Notes: a model not told the origin generated them from the sequence alone. A DNA stretch of 14,148 nt from a bacterium (GCA_028278125.1 JANQEY010000211.1:1-14148); one strand, 5' to 3'; positions 1-7,042 are shown, numbered from the stretch's first letter. Numbers and translations are program-made.

Positions 1-423
1 GATATATATAGTACCCTCTTCCACAATTTCCCAGATAACATTCTTATGGTAAAATTTGTAAACATCTTCTCGATATTTGAAATTATGTATTTCCTGCCAT
101 TTGAATCTATTGATAACCTTATCCATCATCCTCCTGCTGTCGAGGATGGCAGCGGCAAGTTTAAATTCTGATCCAAGAGCACCTACACCGCCAAGAAGTC
201 CCATGCCCAGGTCCGGTACTAGCCCGGCAAGTCCCATAGTTTCCGCAGGGGGTGGAAGAAGACGCGCGTCACTGAAAAACCAGGTATCGATCAGCAACGA
301 GTACGTTACTGCCGAGACTGCCATAATTAACATAAATATGATCACCAGTTTCTTCCATTTTAGTACTATCGAAAGGTGATCCCAGATTGTGGCTTTTTTC
401 TTCCAAATTGTGTGATCCTGCAT
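1..423 (-). CDS. Wzz-like polysaccharide chain-length determinant / co-polymerase, C-terminus beyond window
   Basis: The reading frame is open from an ATG at 423-421 to the window edge, giving 141 residues with the C-terminus missing. Residues 25-47 form one strong inner-membrane helix (KLVIIFMLIMAVSAVTYSLL). A periplasmic stretch follows with a proline run (LPPP, about 56-59), a Gly/Leu-rich segment (about 64-84), then SEFKLAAAILDSRRMMDKVI (85-104). The last matches the 'sampled many times / SR..ld.VI..F' pattern of Wzz-domain proteins, which set O-antigen or exopolysaccharide chain length from the periplasm. The start follows a good ribosome-binding site (AAGGGAG, 8 nt spacing). The stop of the upstream gene lies 13 nt before this ATG, so the two are probably co-transcribed and translationally close. 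A tyrosine-kinase-fused Wzc-type protein cannot be excluded because the C-terminus is absent. The family call is inferred from topology and motif style. Confidence 0.75.
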   Translation of the reverse strand, partial: MQDHTIWKKKATIWDHLSIVLKWKKLVIIFMLIMAVSAVTYSLLIDTWFFSDARLLPPPAETMGLAGLVPDLGMGLLGGVGALGSEFKLAAAILDSRRMMDKVINRFKWQEIHNFKYREDVYKFYHKNVIWEIVEEGTIYI

Positions 424-436
424 TCTAAAATCTCCC

Positions 437-2221
437 TTACCTGTCCCGTAAAGCCCATTGCCTGTCGAAGGGCATATTCCAGGCTATCCCGGCCGACAAG
501 TAGAGTTCAGATGTGTCTTCTTCAATATATATTGTATTACCGATTCCAAGGTTAAACGCTATTCCTTCCAGCAGTTCCCAATCCATCCAGGCTAAACCAA
601 ACATCCTGTCGGTTCTTGCCCCATCCAGGAAGGGTGCCTCATCAGGATCAGTCTCGGAATGAGGAATATTAATATTTCCTCCGACATTTCCATCGGTTAT
701 GCTGTTGTCACCGTGCCGAAGGTAATAACCCTCTATCCCGCACCTGAATGATGACGATAACCATGAGTTTATCCAAAATGCAGTCCTGTCGGAATTTGGT
801 TTCAATTGCACACCAAGTGGCGCATTCCAGTGTTTATAAGTGTTAATCGGGTAAAAATGTGTATAAACAAACGGCTCCAGCCTGGTATACTCCGTTCCGA
901 TATCAATAGGGATATTCCCCGCTGTTCCAGAATACTGCAAACCGCCAAGAATCGCTGTTTTATTACCCCAGTAGTCCGTTCCGAATTCACCAAAACGGAA
1001 ATCATCCAGCATCAGCTCACCCCATATGGATACTCCATCCAGGGGATGCGCCTTAAAATCTATACCCAGGCTGGCATTATCCTGGTCACCGTTTTCGTGT
1101 TCTTCAGTAAAATAGACTGTTACCGGGTTGAGATATGAAAAATCCAGCGTTCTTTCACCGTAAACAACAACTTCGGACAATCCTAACTGCAACCGTGGAA
1201 TAATATCCACCTCCAGGCGATGGGCGGCAAGATATTTCGAATTACGGACTGTGCGCAACATTCCTGCATCGGTTGTGTAGAGCGTATCATGAATTTCCGG
1301 CCATTGTGACAATAAACCGGTGACTGAAGTGAAACGCACGGTTTTACCTAAATCAACATCCAATCGTGCCTGGCTGAATGACGGTCCTTCCCCGGACAAC
1401 ATCAGGTTGCTTCTTTTGCCAGGTCCCCATCTGATCCTGTCCCGTCCGAACAGGAATGAAATGGGACCATGATGAAGTAAAATTCCTCCGATGAGATCTT
1501 CATAAGCGATATTATCTTCAGCATTTGTGTTCACATATCCGATACGATCATCGAAAATTTTGCTGCGATTTTCATAGGGATAAGGATCATTTCCCCATTC
1601 AACAACATCACGCCAGTGCAGGCAGGCTGTTAACCAGGGCAGGGGGGATGTTTCCAGGATAAATCCCCATCTCCTGCGAAAGGCGTCATGATCGCCTTCA
1701 ATTTCGTAATTGTCAGTTCCATCACCTAAACGGTTCAGTTTGCTGTAACGATTATACTGGACAACATAAGTGGGATCAAACGTCAACCAGCCGTTCTCAT
1801 TAAAATCCAACCTGTAAAATGTACCATCATCCCGCCATGTTTTTTCCGGAAGTATCCAACCAAGATATTTGCGACTGAATTTCCGACCGCGATTCTGATA
1901 TCCTGGTAGTTCGTCAAACCAATTCTTGTTGACCAGGCTGGTTATTTCAGTCCGATACTCTTCTATTTGACGATGTAATTCAGCTTTTAGTGATCGCGGG
2001 ATTATATCTCCGGATCTATCAAATTCTTCCAGTTCTACAAGAAGTTTCGCGATTTCTATTCGCGAATAAGGACGGAATTCTGGCAGTGAACGGTGGAAAT
2101 ACCCTCGTGATTCTGCCTTATCCAGGAGATCATAGACACGATCGCCGAGAGGAATATTCTGACCCCAGCAGGTTGCTGTGACAAGTAAAAGTACAATAAC
2201 GAGAAGGCTGTTACGGATCAT
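437..2221 (-). CDS. Wzi-family outer-membrane capsule/exopolysaccharide assembly protein
   Basis: A 594-residue secreted protein with a signal peptide at residues 1-20 (hydrophobic core LLVIVLLLVTATC, cleavage near WGQ). A helical region at about 25-105 (YDLLDKAESRGY..., RPYSRIEIAKLL) precedes a long stretch of alternating aromatic/hydrophobic residues typical of an outer-membrane beta-barrel. FGRDRIRWGPG (258-268) followed by NLMLSG and a Gly-Pro-Ser-Phe turn resembles the core signature of capsule assembly Wzi-type barrels. Other recognisable stretches are LDDFRFGEFG (405-414) and EYTRLEPFVYTHFYP (444-458). Family members anchor or help export surface polysaccharide at the outer membrane. 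It lies between rfbB (9 nt upstream) and a Wzz-like gene (13 nt downstream), which fits a polysaccharide operon. The family assignment is confident; the exact polymer handled is unknown. Confidence 0.82.
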   Translation of the reverse strand: MIRNSLLVIVLLLVTATCWGQNIPLGDRVYDLLDKAESRGYFHRSLPEFRPYSRIEIAKLLVELEEFDRSGDIIPRSLKAELHRQIEEYRTEITSLVNKNWFDELPGYQNRGRKFSRKYLGWILPEKTWRDDGTFYRLDFNENGWLTFDPTYVVQYNRYSKLNRLGDGTDNYEIEGDHDAFRRRWGFILETSPLPWLTACLHWRDVVEWGNDPYPYENRSKIFDDRIGYVNTNAEDNIAYEDLIGGILLHHGPISFLFGRDRIRWGPGKRSNLMLSGEGPSFSQARLDVDLGKTVRFTSVTGLLSQWPEIHDTLYTTDAGMLRTVRNSKYLAAHRLEVDIIPRLQLGLSEVVVYGERTLDFSYLNPVTVYFTEEHENGDQDNASLGIDFKAHPLDGVSIWGELMLDDFRFGEFGTDYWGNKTAILGGLQYSGTAGNIPIDIGTEYTRLEPFVYTHFYPINTYKHWNAPLGVQLKPNSDRTAFWINSWLSSSFRCGIEGYYLRHGDNSITDGNVGGNINIPHSETDPDEAPFLDGARTDRMFGLAWMDWELLEGIAFNLGIGNTIYIEEDTSELYLSAGIAWNMPFDRQWALRDR

Positions 2222-2230
2222 CGTCTGTTC

Positions 2231-3250
2231 TCATCCAAGACGTTTGCCATATTGCCGTTGATAGTATTCCCTGTAGGCACCGGAACGAACATTCTGTGCC
2301 CATTCGGGATTATCCCTGTACCAATTTATCGTAAGCGGTAATGCCTCCTCGAAAGTGTGGGACGGTTTCCATCCGAGTTCATGTTCGATCTTGGACGCGT
2401 CAATGGCATACCTGCGATCATGCCCGGGACGGTCGGTGACAAACTTGATCAGATCCTCGGATGCGCCTGTATGTTGAAGGATTAGTTTAACAATTTCTAT
2501 ATTCGGCCACTCGTTATGTCCACCAATATTATATACTTCACCCGTTTTACCATGTTCCATAACCGAGAGCAGGGCAGAGCAGTGATCCTCAACGTACAGC
2601 CAGTCACGGACATTCATGCCGTCGCCATAAACGGGTAAGGGTTTCTCTTCCCATGCGTTATAGAGCATCAACGGGATTAATTTCTCGGGGAACTGGTATG
2701 GGCCGTAGTTATTGCTGCAACGGGTGATAACAACATCGAGTTTGTGAGTGTGGAATGCCGCCCTGACCAGCATATCCGATCCTGCTTTTGACGCTGAATA
2801 AGGGCTGTTTGGCGCTAAAGGTGTTTCTTCTATGAAATAACCTTCAGCACCCAAAGAACCATAAACTTCGTCGGTGGAAACATGGACAAAACGTGCTTCC
2901 GGTGAATGTTTACGCATTGCATCCAGCAGAACCTGTGTTCCGGTAACATTTGTTCTTACGAACACGAGTGGATCTAAAACTGAACGGTCAACATGCGATT
3001 CCGCAGCGAGATGTAAAATTGCATCCGGGCTGAATTCCTGGAATATCTCATCAATTCTGTTCTCATCTGAAATATCAGCGTGGGAAAAGCTGTAGTTGGG
3101 ATTATTTTCGCAACCCGTCAGGTTTTCCAGGTTCCCGGCATAGGTCAGGGCGTCAATATTGAGGATTTTATAATCTGGACGTTCCTGAAGAAGGAAATGA
3201 ACCAGGTTGGATCCTATAAATCCCGCACCACCGGTAATTAAAACTCGCAT
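2231..3250 (-). CDS. rfbB: dTDP-glucose 4,6-dehydratase
   Basis: A 339-residue extended SDR enzyme that converts dTDP-D-glucose to dTDP-4-keto-6-deoxyglucose, the second step toward dTDP-L-rhamnose and other deoxysugars; cytoplasmic. The NAD-binding motif GGAGFIG is at 7-13. The RmlB-specific catalytic segment STDEVYG is at 125-131, with the Thr-Asp-Glu triad T126/D127/E128. The YxxxK pair is Y151/K155 (YSASK). The substrate-binding segments NNYGPYQFPEKLIPL (180-194) and RPGHDRRYAID (274-284) are intact, and the length is normal for the family. The start is supported by GGTGAG upstream of the ATG. It is the first gene of the minus-strand operon, behind a good promoter. rmlA, rmlC and rmlD are not in this window. 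The alternative, a UDP-sugar dehydratase of the same fold, is less likely given the STDEVYG and RPGHDRRYAID motifs. Confidence 0.95.
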   Translation of the reverse strand: MRVLITGGAGFIGSNLVHFLLQERPDYKILNIDALTYAGNLENLTGCENNPNYSFSHADISDENRIDEIFQEFSPDAILHLAAESHVDRSVLDPLVFVRTNVTGTQVLLDAMRKHSPEARFVHVSTDEVYGSLGAEGYFIEETPLAPNSPYSASKAGSDMLVRAAFHTHKLDVVITRCSNNYGPYQFPEKLIPLMLYNAWEEKPLPVYGDGMNVRDWLYVEDHCSALLSVMEHGKTGEVYNIGGHNEWPNIEIVKLILQHTGASEDLIKFVTDRPGHDRRYAIDASKIEHELGWKPSHTFEEALPLTINWYRDNPEWAQNVRSGAYREYYQRQYGKRLG

Positions 3251-3287
3251 TTCTCACCGTTTATCTTATCGACGTTTAAAACTAAAT

Positions 3288-3316
3288 AATATACCACTTA
3301 GCGGGAGTCTAGCCAA
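3288..3316 (-). promoter_or_regulatory. Predicted sigma70-type promoter of the rfbB-wzi-wzz operon
   Basis: On the minus strand TTGGCT (3316-3311, 4/6 to TTGACA) is followed after exactly 17 nt by TATATT (3293-3288, 5/6 to TATAAT). The -10 lies 37 nt upstream of the rfbB start codon, leaving a short leader of about 30 nt that contains the ribosome-binding site. Predicted by eye only. Confidence 0.55.
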
Positions 3317-3354
3317 GTAAATAAAATTACGTAGAACGATACCCGAATTCATGA

Positions 3355-3390
3355 TGGGTGGCCCTGTCCCGCACCTGCGGGATGACAGGG
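3355..3390. repeat. Palindromic intergenic repeat (element A)
   Basis: CCCTGT (3362-3367) pairs with ACAGGG (3385-3390), and inside it CCCGC (3368-3372) pairs with GCGGG (3377-3381). A 3-nt bulge lies on the right arm. The palindrome is preceded by TGGGTGGC. A second weak inverted repeat, GTGGG/CCCAC, lies at 3417-3434. The style resembles dispersed palindromic repeats that fill intergenic space in many bacterial genomes. The minus-strand open frame across it (3349-3564) is just the translation of the repeat. The remainder of the 3251-3669 gap holds only the two promoters described separately. Confidence 0.5.
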
Positions 3391-3571
3391 TCTATTTCGA
3401 AACGCAGTGTAGCTCTGTGGGTGTGGTTTCCCACCAACAAAGCAATCTCTTTCGAATATAGCGAGGGCGGATAGTAAGTCAATCTTGTTTAATTCCGGGA
3501 TATGGTGATCGCGATAAAGGCTGACATGTCCTGGGCAACCTGGCAAATAGAGATTCATTTTCAATATTTAT

Positions 3572-3600
3572 TTGATCTTATCATAATCCGAGATTATAAT
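3572..3600 (+). promoter_or_regulatory. Strong predicted sigma70-type promoter of the methyltransferase gene
   Basis: TTGATC (3572-3577) and a perfect TATAAT (3595-3600) are separated by exactly 17 nt. The implied transcription start is near 3607, giving a leader of about 60 nt to the ATG at 3670. No riboswitch-like fold was recognised in the leader. Confidence 0.6.
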
Positions 3601-3669
3601 TCATTTTAGGATATTGAGTTTGCAACTAATAATTAAGTTGTTAACTAAATTCATTTACCAGGGTTATAC

Positions 3670-4287
3670 ATGGACCGGCGAGATCACTGGGAAAAGATAT
3701 ACCATAAAAACAAACCTGATAAACTCGGATGGTTTAAACCTCACCTCGATACATCCCTGGAATGGATAAAAAGCCTCCAATTGAACAAAGGTGAAAATAT
3801 AATTGATGTTGGAAGTGGTGCATCGACGCTGGTTGACGATTTGCTGGACGATCAATACAGTTCAATTTCTGTAGTTGATATATCAGAGAAAGCTTTATCG
3901 TTGTGCAGGGAAAGACTGGGTGAAAAGGCTGCATCGGTTTCCTGGATTAACCAGGATATTACCTCAGTCCAGCTACCGGTGGATCATTTTGATTTATGGC
4001 ACGACAGGGCTGTGTTTCACTTTTTAATATCTACAAAAGGAAAGATCGAGTACATAAAGAATCTATTAGCAGCGTTAAAACCCGGTGGTCACCTCATCCT
4101 GGCTGTGTTTGCCCCTGAAGCTCCCGCAAAATGCAGTGGATTACCTGTGGAACGATACAGTATTGACAAACTGGTAAAAACGCTTGGTGATGAGTTAGAA
4201 CTGAAACGGTATGAAAAGTATCTTCATATTACTCCCGGTGGAGTCGAACAAATGTACCTCTACAGCCATTTTCGTCGATTAGCCTGA
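3670..4287 (+). CDS. Class I SAM-dependent methyltransferase, substrate unknown
   Basis: A 205-residue, single-domain Rossmann-type methyltransferase. The N-terminus DHWEKIYHKNKPDKLGWF matches a common bacterial family beginning 'HW...Y....P...sWfqp'. Motif I is IIDVGSGASTLVDDLL (about 44-59). The acidic residue ending beta2 is in VVDIS, a central NQDITSVQLPVDHFDLWHDR segment (motifs II/III) follows, and KPGGHLIL is motif post-III. The C-terminus ends in an ordinary strand-like segment (MYLYSHFRRLA), so the protein appears complete. The family includes proteins annotated as thiopurine-like or unspecified methyltransferases, and the substrate cannot be inferred. The start has only a weak ribosome-binding site (AGGG, 6 nt before the ATG). 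It is monocistronic, has its own promoter, and is convergent with the next gene. Confidence 0.85.
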   Translation: MDRRDHWEKIYHKNKPDKLGWFKPHLDTSLEWIKSLQLNKGENIIDVGSGASTLVDDLLDDQYSSISVVDISEKALSLCRERLGEKAASVSWINQDITSVQLPVDHFDLWHDRAVFHFLISTKGKIEYIKNLLAALKPGGHLILAVFAPEAPAKCSGLPVERYSIDKLVKTLGDELELKRYEKYLHITPGGVEQMYLYSHFRRLA

Positions 4288-4305
4288 TATCCGGATTCAA
4301 ATGAG

Positions 4306-4342
4306 TACAAACAAATAAACCATGTTAGCCAAGCTAACATGG
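4306..4342 (-). terminator. Rho-independent-type terminator after the secreted-protein gene
   Basis: A perfect 10-bp stem, CCATGTTAGC (4320-4329) with GCTAACATGG (4333-4342), has a 3-nt loop. On the minus strand it is followed by the T-rich stretch TTTATTTGTTTG. It sits 28 nt after the stop of the gene ending at 4371. On the plus strand no T-tract follows, so termination of the methyltransferase transcript here would be weak. Confidence 0.7.
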
Positions 4343-4370
4343 GCTTATAGGCGTCGTTTGAAGGTTATAG

Positions 4371-5672
4371 TTACTTGATATGAACTACAGGCACAACAAA
4401 ATTGCTGTTTACGTCTTTAATTACCAGGTAATAAACACCAGATGTCTGGTTTATATCTGGCTGGAATGAATACACAGATGAATGTTTTTGACTCTGATTG
4501 TTTTGCCAGACCAGTTGCCCCAAAAGGTTGTAAAGGGAAAATGTACGAGTTCCGGGTGATGAAAATCTAACCATGAACCTGTCATTCCAGGGATTCGGAT
4601 AAATATCAGGAAGCGCAAAGTCAGTGATAACAGGTGTAGTATTTATAACATCAGTGAACGAAACACCAAGTTCACCGTCGGGAGAGATTGATTTTGCGTA
4701 TATATAACTGCCTCCTGAATATAATACCAAAAGATTATCATCTGAATCGGTATCTAAATCATGAAAAATAGGACTATAATCACTGATAAGTACACCGTTG
4801 GCGTCCCATAATGGTTCACCAACATAATTAAAGGAACTTACCCATGTCGCAGAGATATCATCTTGAACATCATGTCTTCCATAAACAACATAAAATCCTT
4901 CAGAATGAGGAAGGACATTAAAAATTCCGATACGCGGATTGTGAAGTAGTTCCACAGACTCTATCAGAATATCCCCAGATTCGGACAATTTTGTCAGGAA
5001 TAGTGATCCAAGACTTGTAGTAAACTCCTGTTCACCATAGATAAAATACCAGGAATTTTCATAAGGATCCGGAAGCAATTTAGGTGCGTTTATATTTGCA
5101 TAATCGTCCGGTTCTTCAGAGATCTGAACTGACCAGGCTGTTGTACCTGTGGAATCGACACGTTGAGCATAATGCAGACCATGGTCAGCGAAGGGAAATA
5201 TTATACCACCCTCGTTATCGCTAAGGATATTCGTACCAATTCTCCTATCAATATTGAAATGTGCGTCACATTCGAAAGCAGTAATATCCTGAATAATATC
5301 TCCGAAATGATTAAGACGAAACATTGAATAGAAAACCTCTAATCCAATTCTTGAATGCAAAACAAATATCATTTCTTCAGGTGATCGAGTAACTGAAGGT
5401 AAGCAAGAAAAATTTTCTGGTAATGTTATGATACTTATTCCGTTGTCCTGGTAAACCGGTTCTCCATCAGGAGTGAATACCTGTAACCAAAGGGTGTTTT
5501 CCTCGTAGCCTTGAGGAGGATCTTCAAGATAAAACAGGACAGCAAGATTATTGTCAGGTGTTTTCCAGACATGTTCTATCCATGCATAAACAATGTCATA
5601 TGCTGGCCAGATGAAACAGGGAATCCCATCGTTTCCCCATAAACGTGTTCCATCCGGTTGAATGATATCCAC
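4371..5672 (-). CDS. C-terminal fragment of the interrupted secreted protein
   Basis: A 433-residue segment if started at the GTG at 5672-5670; the open frame itself extends to 5717. No convincing ribosome-binding site precedes the GTG, so independent translation is doubtful. It carries most of the propeller-like repeats and the sorting domain (about residues 350-433, with PNPWN and LYNLLGQ). It has no signal peptide of its own. Confidence 0.5.
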   Translation of the reverse strand: MDIIQPDGTRLWGNDGIPCFIWPAYDIVYAWIEHVWKTPDNNLAVLFYLEDPPQGYEENTLWLQVFTPDGEPVYQDNGISIITLPENFSCLPSVTRSPEEMIFVLHSRIGLEVFYSMFRLNHFGDIIQDITAFECDAHFNIDRRIGTNILSDNEGGIIFPFADHGLHYAQRVDSTGTTAWSVQISEEPDDYANINAPKLLPDPYENSWYFIYGEQEFTTSLGSLFLTKLSESGDILIESVELLHNPRIGIFNVLPHSEGFYVVYGRHDVQDDISATWVSSFNYVGEPLWDANGVLISDYSPIFHDLDTDSDDNLLVLYSGGSYIYAKSISPDGELGVSFTDVINTTPVITDFALPDIYPNPWNDRFMVRFSSPGTRTFSLYNLLGQLVWQNNQSQKHSSVYSFQPDINQTSGVYYLVIKDVNSNFVVPVVHIK

Positions 5673-5717
5673 ATAAATATCTTTTTTAATCGGTATTGAT
5701 ACAGGATCTTCAGGCCA

Positions 5718-6119
5718 TCAATACCCGATATATCCGGGATTATTCCTGAAATCTTCCCATGCAATGAACAGGTTTCCTTCTCCTGTAACACACCCCTTCG
5801 GACGTGTAGTATATCTTGTTGTATCCGAATTTAAAGATATCCCATTACCCCATATTTGGTAACCTTCGTTATCCAGGAAGTATAGATAATTGATTTGCTC
5901 AACCGGATGTTGGTCAAAATCTTCATAGCCAGTTATCACCCAACCGTCATCGAGACGACCAAGAATAGGGTGATCGGCTTTACCGTCACCCACAAAAACA
6001 TCTTCGGAAGGATCATCGCACCATTGAGCGTTTACTGTAAAAAGAAAGAATGGAAGAATCACTATTGCGATAATGATTAAAGTTTGAAGCAGTGTGGAAA
6101 ACCTTGAATTAAATTCCAT
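5718..6119 (-). CDS. N-terminal fragment of the interrupted secreted protein
   Basis: This 133-residue segment has a signal peptide and one propeller-like repeat, and ends at the TGA at 5718-5720. Without the downstream sorting domain the product would be exported but not anchored. A candidate promoter and a good ribosome-binding site precede it. Confidence 0.55.
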   Translation of the reverse strand: MEFNSRFSTLLQTLIIIAIVILPFFLFTVNAQWCDDPSEDVFVGDGKADHPILGRLDDGWVITGYEDFDQHPVEQINYLYFLDNEGYQIWGNGISLNSDTTRYTTRPKGCVTGEGNLFIAWEDFRNNPGYIGY

Positions 6120-6175
6120 CTAACCACTCCGAGCAATTTCAAGTGGTGGAATGTGATATCATGAATGTTATCTAT

Positions 6176-6205
6176 AATATAAAGGTTTGTTTCGTCTATC
6201 ATCAA
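6176..6205 (-). promoter_or_regulatory. Predicted promoter of the interrupted secreted-protein gene
   Basis: On the minus strand TTGATG (6205-6200) and TATATT (6181-6176) are separated by 18 nt, about 57 nt before the ATG at 6119. The -10 is identical to the one predicted for rfbB. Confidence 0.4.
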
Positions 6206-6240
6206 ATCTCTCAGGCCAACATTAGATAAAGACACTGGAT

Positions 6241-6276
6241 CCCCGGTCAAGCCGGGGACGACATAGCTTTGCTATG
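6241..6276. repeat. Paired palindromic repeats (element B)
   Basis: CCCCGG (6241-6246) pairs with CCGGGG (6252-6257) around TCAAG. Five bases later CATAGC (6262-6267) pairs with GCTATG (6271-6276) around TTT. The first hairpin, in the context GGATCCCCGG...CCGGGGACGAC, resembles the palindromic units scattered through intergenic DNA of many bacteria. No T-tract follows on either strand, so this is unlikely to be a terminator. Confidence 0.5.
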
Positions 6277-6418
6277 AATCTATTTCTCAATTATAGTGTG
6301 ATCTTACTATATACAATCAAAAATAACATCCCTCTTTAAAAACTGTGAATATTATTCCCACTCCTGTGCACGACGTTTACAGCAATAACAACCAAGTTTG
6401 ACCCTGAATGTTTTATAA

Positions 6419-6700
6419 GAGTACATGAAAAGTACTCAAAGTAGGCAAGAACAACGTTTTACAGAATGGGGGAGATGTACTGGTGATAACTGGTACGGCT
6501 GTTGCCTTTGTTTGGATGTCGGGAGACGAGACGTGTACGTGACTCACTGGGCGTTTGACGGTGCGGGGATGCGGCGTCTGAGATTCGCAATCGCGTTTCG
6601 TCACCCGAACGGGTGAAACCGGATGGAGAAGTTGGGCCCTCCCCCAACTTCCAGGAACGCACAGTAGTAGAAAAGGTGGCCTCTTATACTGTGTGTTTAT
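6419..6700 (+). other. GC-rich, hairpin-dense block: candidate structured RNA or multicopy element
   Basis: This part of the 6120-7042 gene-free region stands out. GC is about 59% over 6501-6660 by hand count, with AT-rich flanks. It contains perfect or near-perfect stems: GAGTAC/GTACTC (6419-6437), AGGCAA/TTGCCT (6443-6448 with 6502-6507), TCACCCG/CGGGTGA (6601-6616, AA loop) and GAAGTTGGG/CCCAACTTC (6628-6651, 6-nt loop). A terminator-like hairpin follows at 6711. Open frames exist on both strands (6425-6616 plus, 6413-6703 minus), but none has a ribosome-binding site or a recognisable domain. The strand is chosen from the terminator. It is not tmRNA, 6S, RNase P RNA or SRP RNA by any signature I know. 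A decayed repeat is an equally good explanation. Confidence 0.3.
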
Positions 6701-6710
6701 CAAAATTTAG

Positions 6711-6750
6711 CGAAAACGGGCAATTTCGGGATTGTCCGTTTCGTTATTTT
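6711..6750 (+). terminator. Terminator-like stem-loop after the GC-rich block
   Basis: CGAAAACGGGCAAT (6711-6724) pairs with ATTGTCCGTTTCG (6731-6743) with one bulged A, one G-U wobble and a 6-nt loop. TTATTTTAT follows on the plus strand. With no protein gene upstream on this strand, it supports a short transcript from the preceding block. Confidence 0.5.
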
Positions 6751-6794
6751 ATAAAACAGACCTTTTTCCTTCCTTTTATATAATTACCCTCAGT

Positions 6795-6882
6795 CCTCGT
6801 CAATGCGAGCTTCCGCAAAGTAATCTAAATGGTAACACGCTTTATAACATGAGATCGCTTCGTCCTTCGTCATCGCGACGAC
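6795..6882. repeat. Imperfect inverted-repeat element (element E)
   Basis: The left arm CGTCAATGCGAGC...GTAATCT (about 6798-6826) and the right arm AGATCGCTTCGT...GCGACGAC (about 6852-6882) are imperfect inverted copies separated by about 25 AT-rich bases. The arms resemble the 'CGTCATTGCGAG...GCAATCT' palindromic repeats found between genes in many bacterial lineages. It is non-coding. Confidence 0.4.
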
Positions 6883-6919
6883 ACCCAGCAGTATATTCTT
6901 AATATTGAATTATAAAGGT

Positions 6920-6945
6920 ATCCCGGACCGCCCTCGGTCCGGGAT
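6920..6945. repeat. Perfect 11-bp palindromic repeat (element C)
   Basis: ATCCCGGACCG (6920-6930) and CGGTCCGGGAT (6935-6945) form a perfect stem with a CCCT loop. No T-tract follows on either strand. It looks like another class of dispersed intergenic palindrome. Confidence 0.55.
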
Positions 6946-6964
6946 CAAGCTGTTTTAAGAAACA

Positions 6965-6983
6965 CGACTTGCGAGTCAAGTCG
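6965..6983 (-). terminator. Palindrome (element D), possible terminator of the PRMT-like gene
   Basis: CGACTTG (6965-6971) and CAAGTCG (6977-6983) form a perfect 7-bp stem with a 5-nt loop. On the minus strand TGTTTCTT follows, a modest T-tract, about 60 nt after the stop at 7043. The minus-strand flank TGGGTGGAC resembles the TGGGTGGCC that precedes the palindrome at 3362, so it may be a dispersed repeat that also serves as a terminator. Confidence 0.4.
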
Positions 6984-7042
6984 GTCCACCCACTGTTTTT
7001 TTATGGTAGGTACCACACAATTACCTCTAGTTAAATTACAGA

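Larger units (their letters stand above)
4371..6119 (-). pseudogene. Secreted surface protein with C-terminal type IX-like sorting domain, interrupted by one in-frame TGA
   Basis: Two open segments lie in the same minus-strand frame, separated by a single TGA at 5718-5720. Both sides read as one continuous protein of about 580 residues: ...AWEDFRNNPGYIGY, stop, WPEDPVSIPIKK... . The N-terminus (ATG at 6119, with GGAG 7 nt upstream) has a signal peptide (TLIIIAIVILPFFLFTVNA). The middle has repeated phrases such as LWGNDGIP, IWGNGIS and LWDANGVLIS, typical of beta-propeller-like secreted proteins. The C-terminus carries IYPNPWNDRFMVRFSSPG and LYNLLGQLVW, a T9SS/FlgD-like sorting domain ending in VVPVVHIK. 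Intact genes nearby (rfbB, the 3670 methyltransferase, imuB) use TGA as stop and TGG as Trp, so recoding is unlikely. Either the gene is broken or the base call is wrong. Confidence 0.7.

Noticed and set aside
77..379. 100-residue plus-strand open frame at the window start
   Set aside because: It is antisense to the Wzz-like gene, starts with TTG, and loses any sense after the first hydrophobic stretch.
3349..3564. 71-residue minus-strand open frame across the 3251-3669 gap
   Set aside because: Its C-terminal half is a direct translation of the palindromic repeat at 3355-3390. No ribosome-binding site and no domain.
5673..5720. Selenocysteine or reassigned TGA in the split secreted protein
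   Set aside because: No SECIS-like hairpin just downstream of the TGA, and intact neighbouring genes terminate with TGA.
6413..6703. Overlapping small open frames on both strands (6425-6616 plus, 6413-6703 minus) in the GC-rich block
   Set aside because: No Shine-Dalgarno sequence, low-complexity Pro/Thr/Ser or Cys/Trp-rich translations, open on both strands as expected for GC-rich structured DNA.
6120..7042. Group II intron, retron, CRISPR array or insertion sequence in the large gap
   Set aside because: No reverse transcriptase or transposase, no domain V-like hairpin, no regularly spaced direct repeats, and no terminal inverted repeats flanked by target duplications that I could find.
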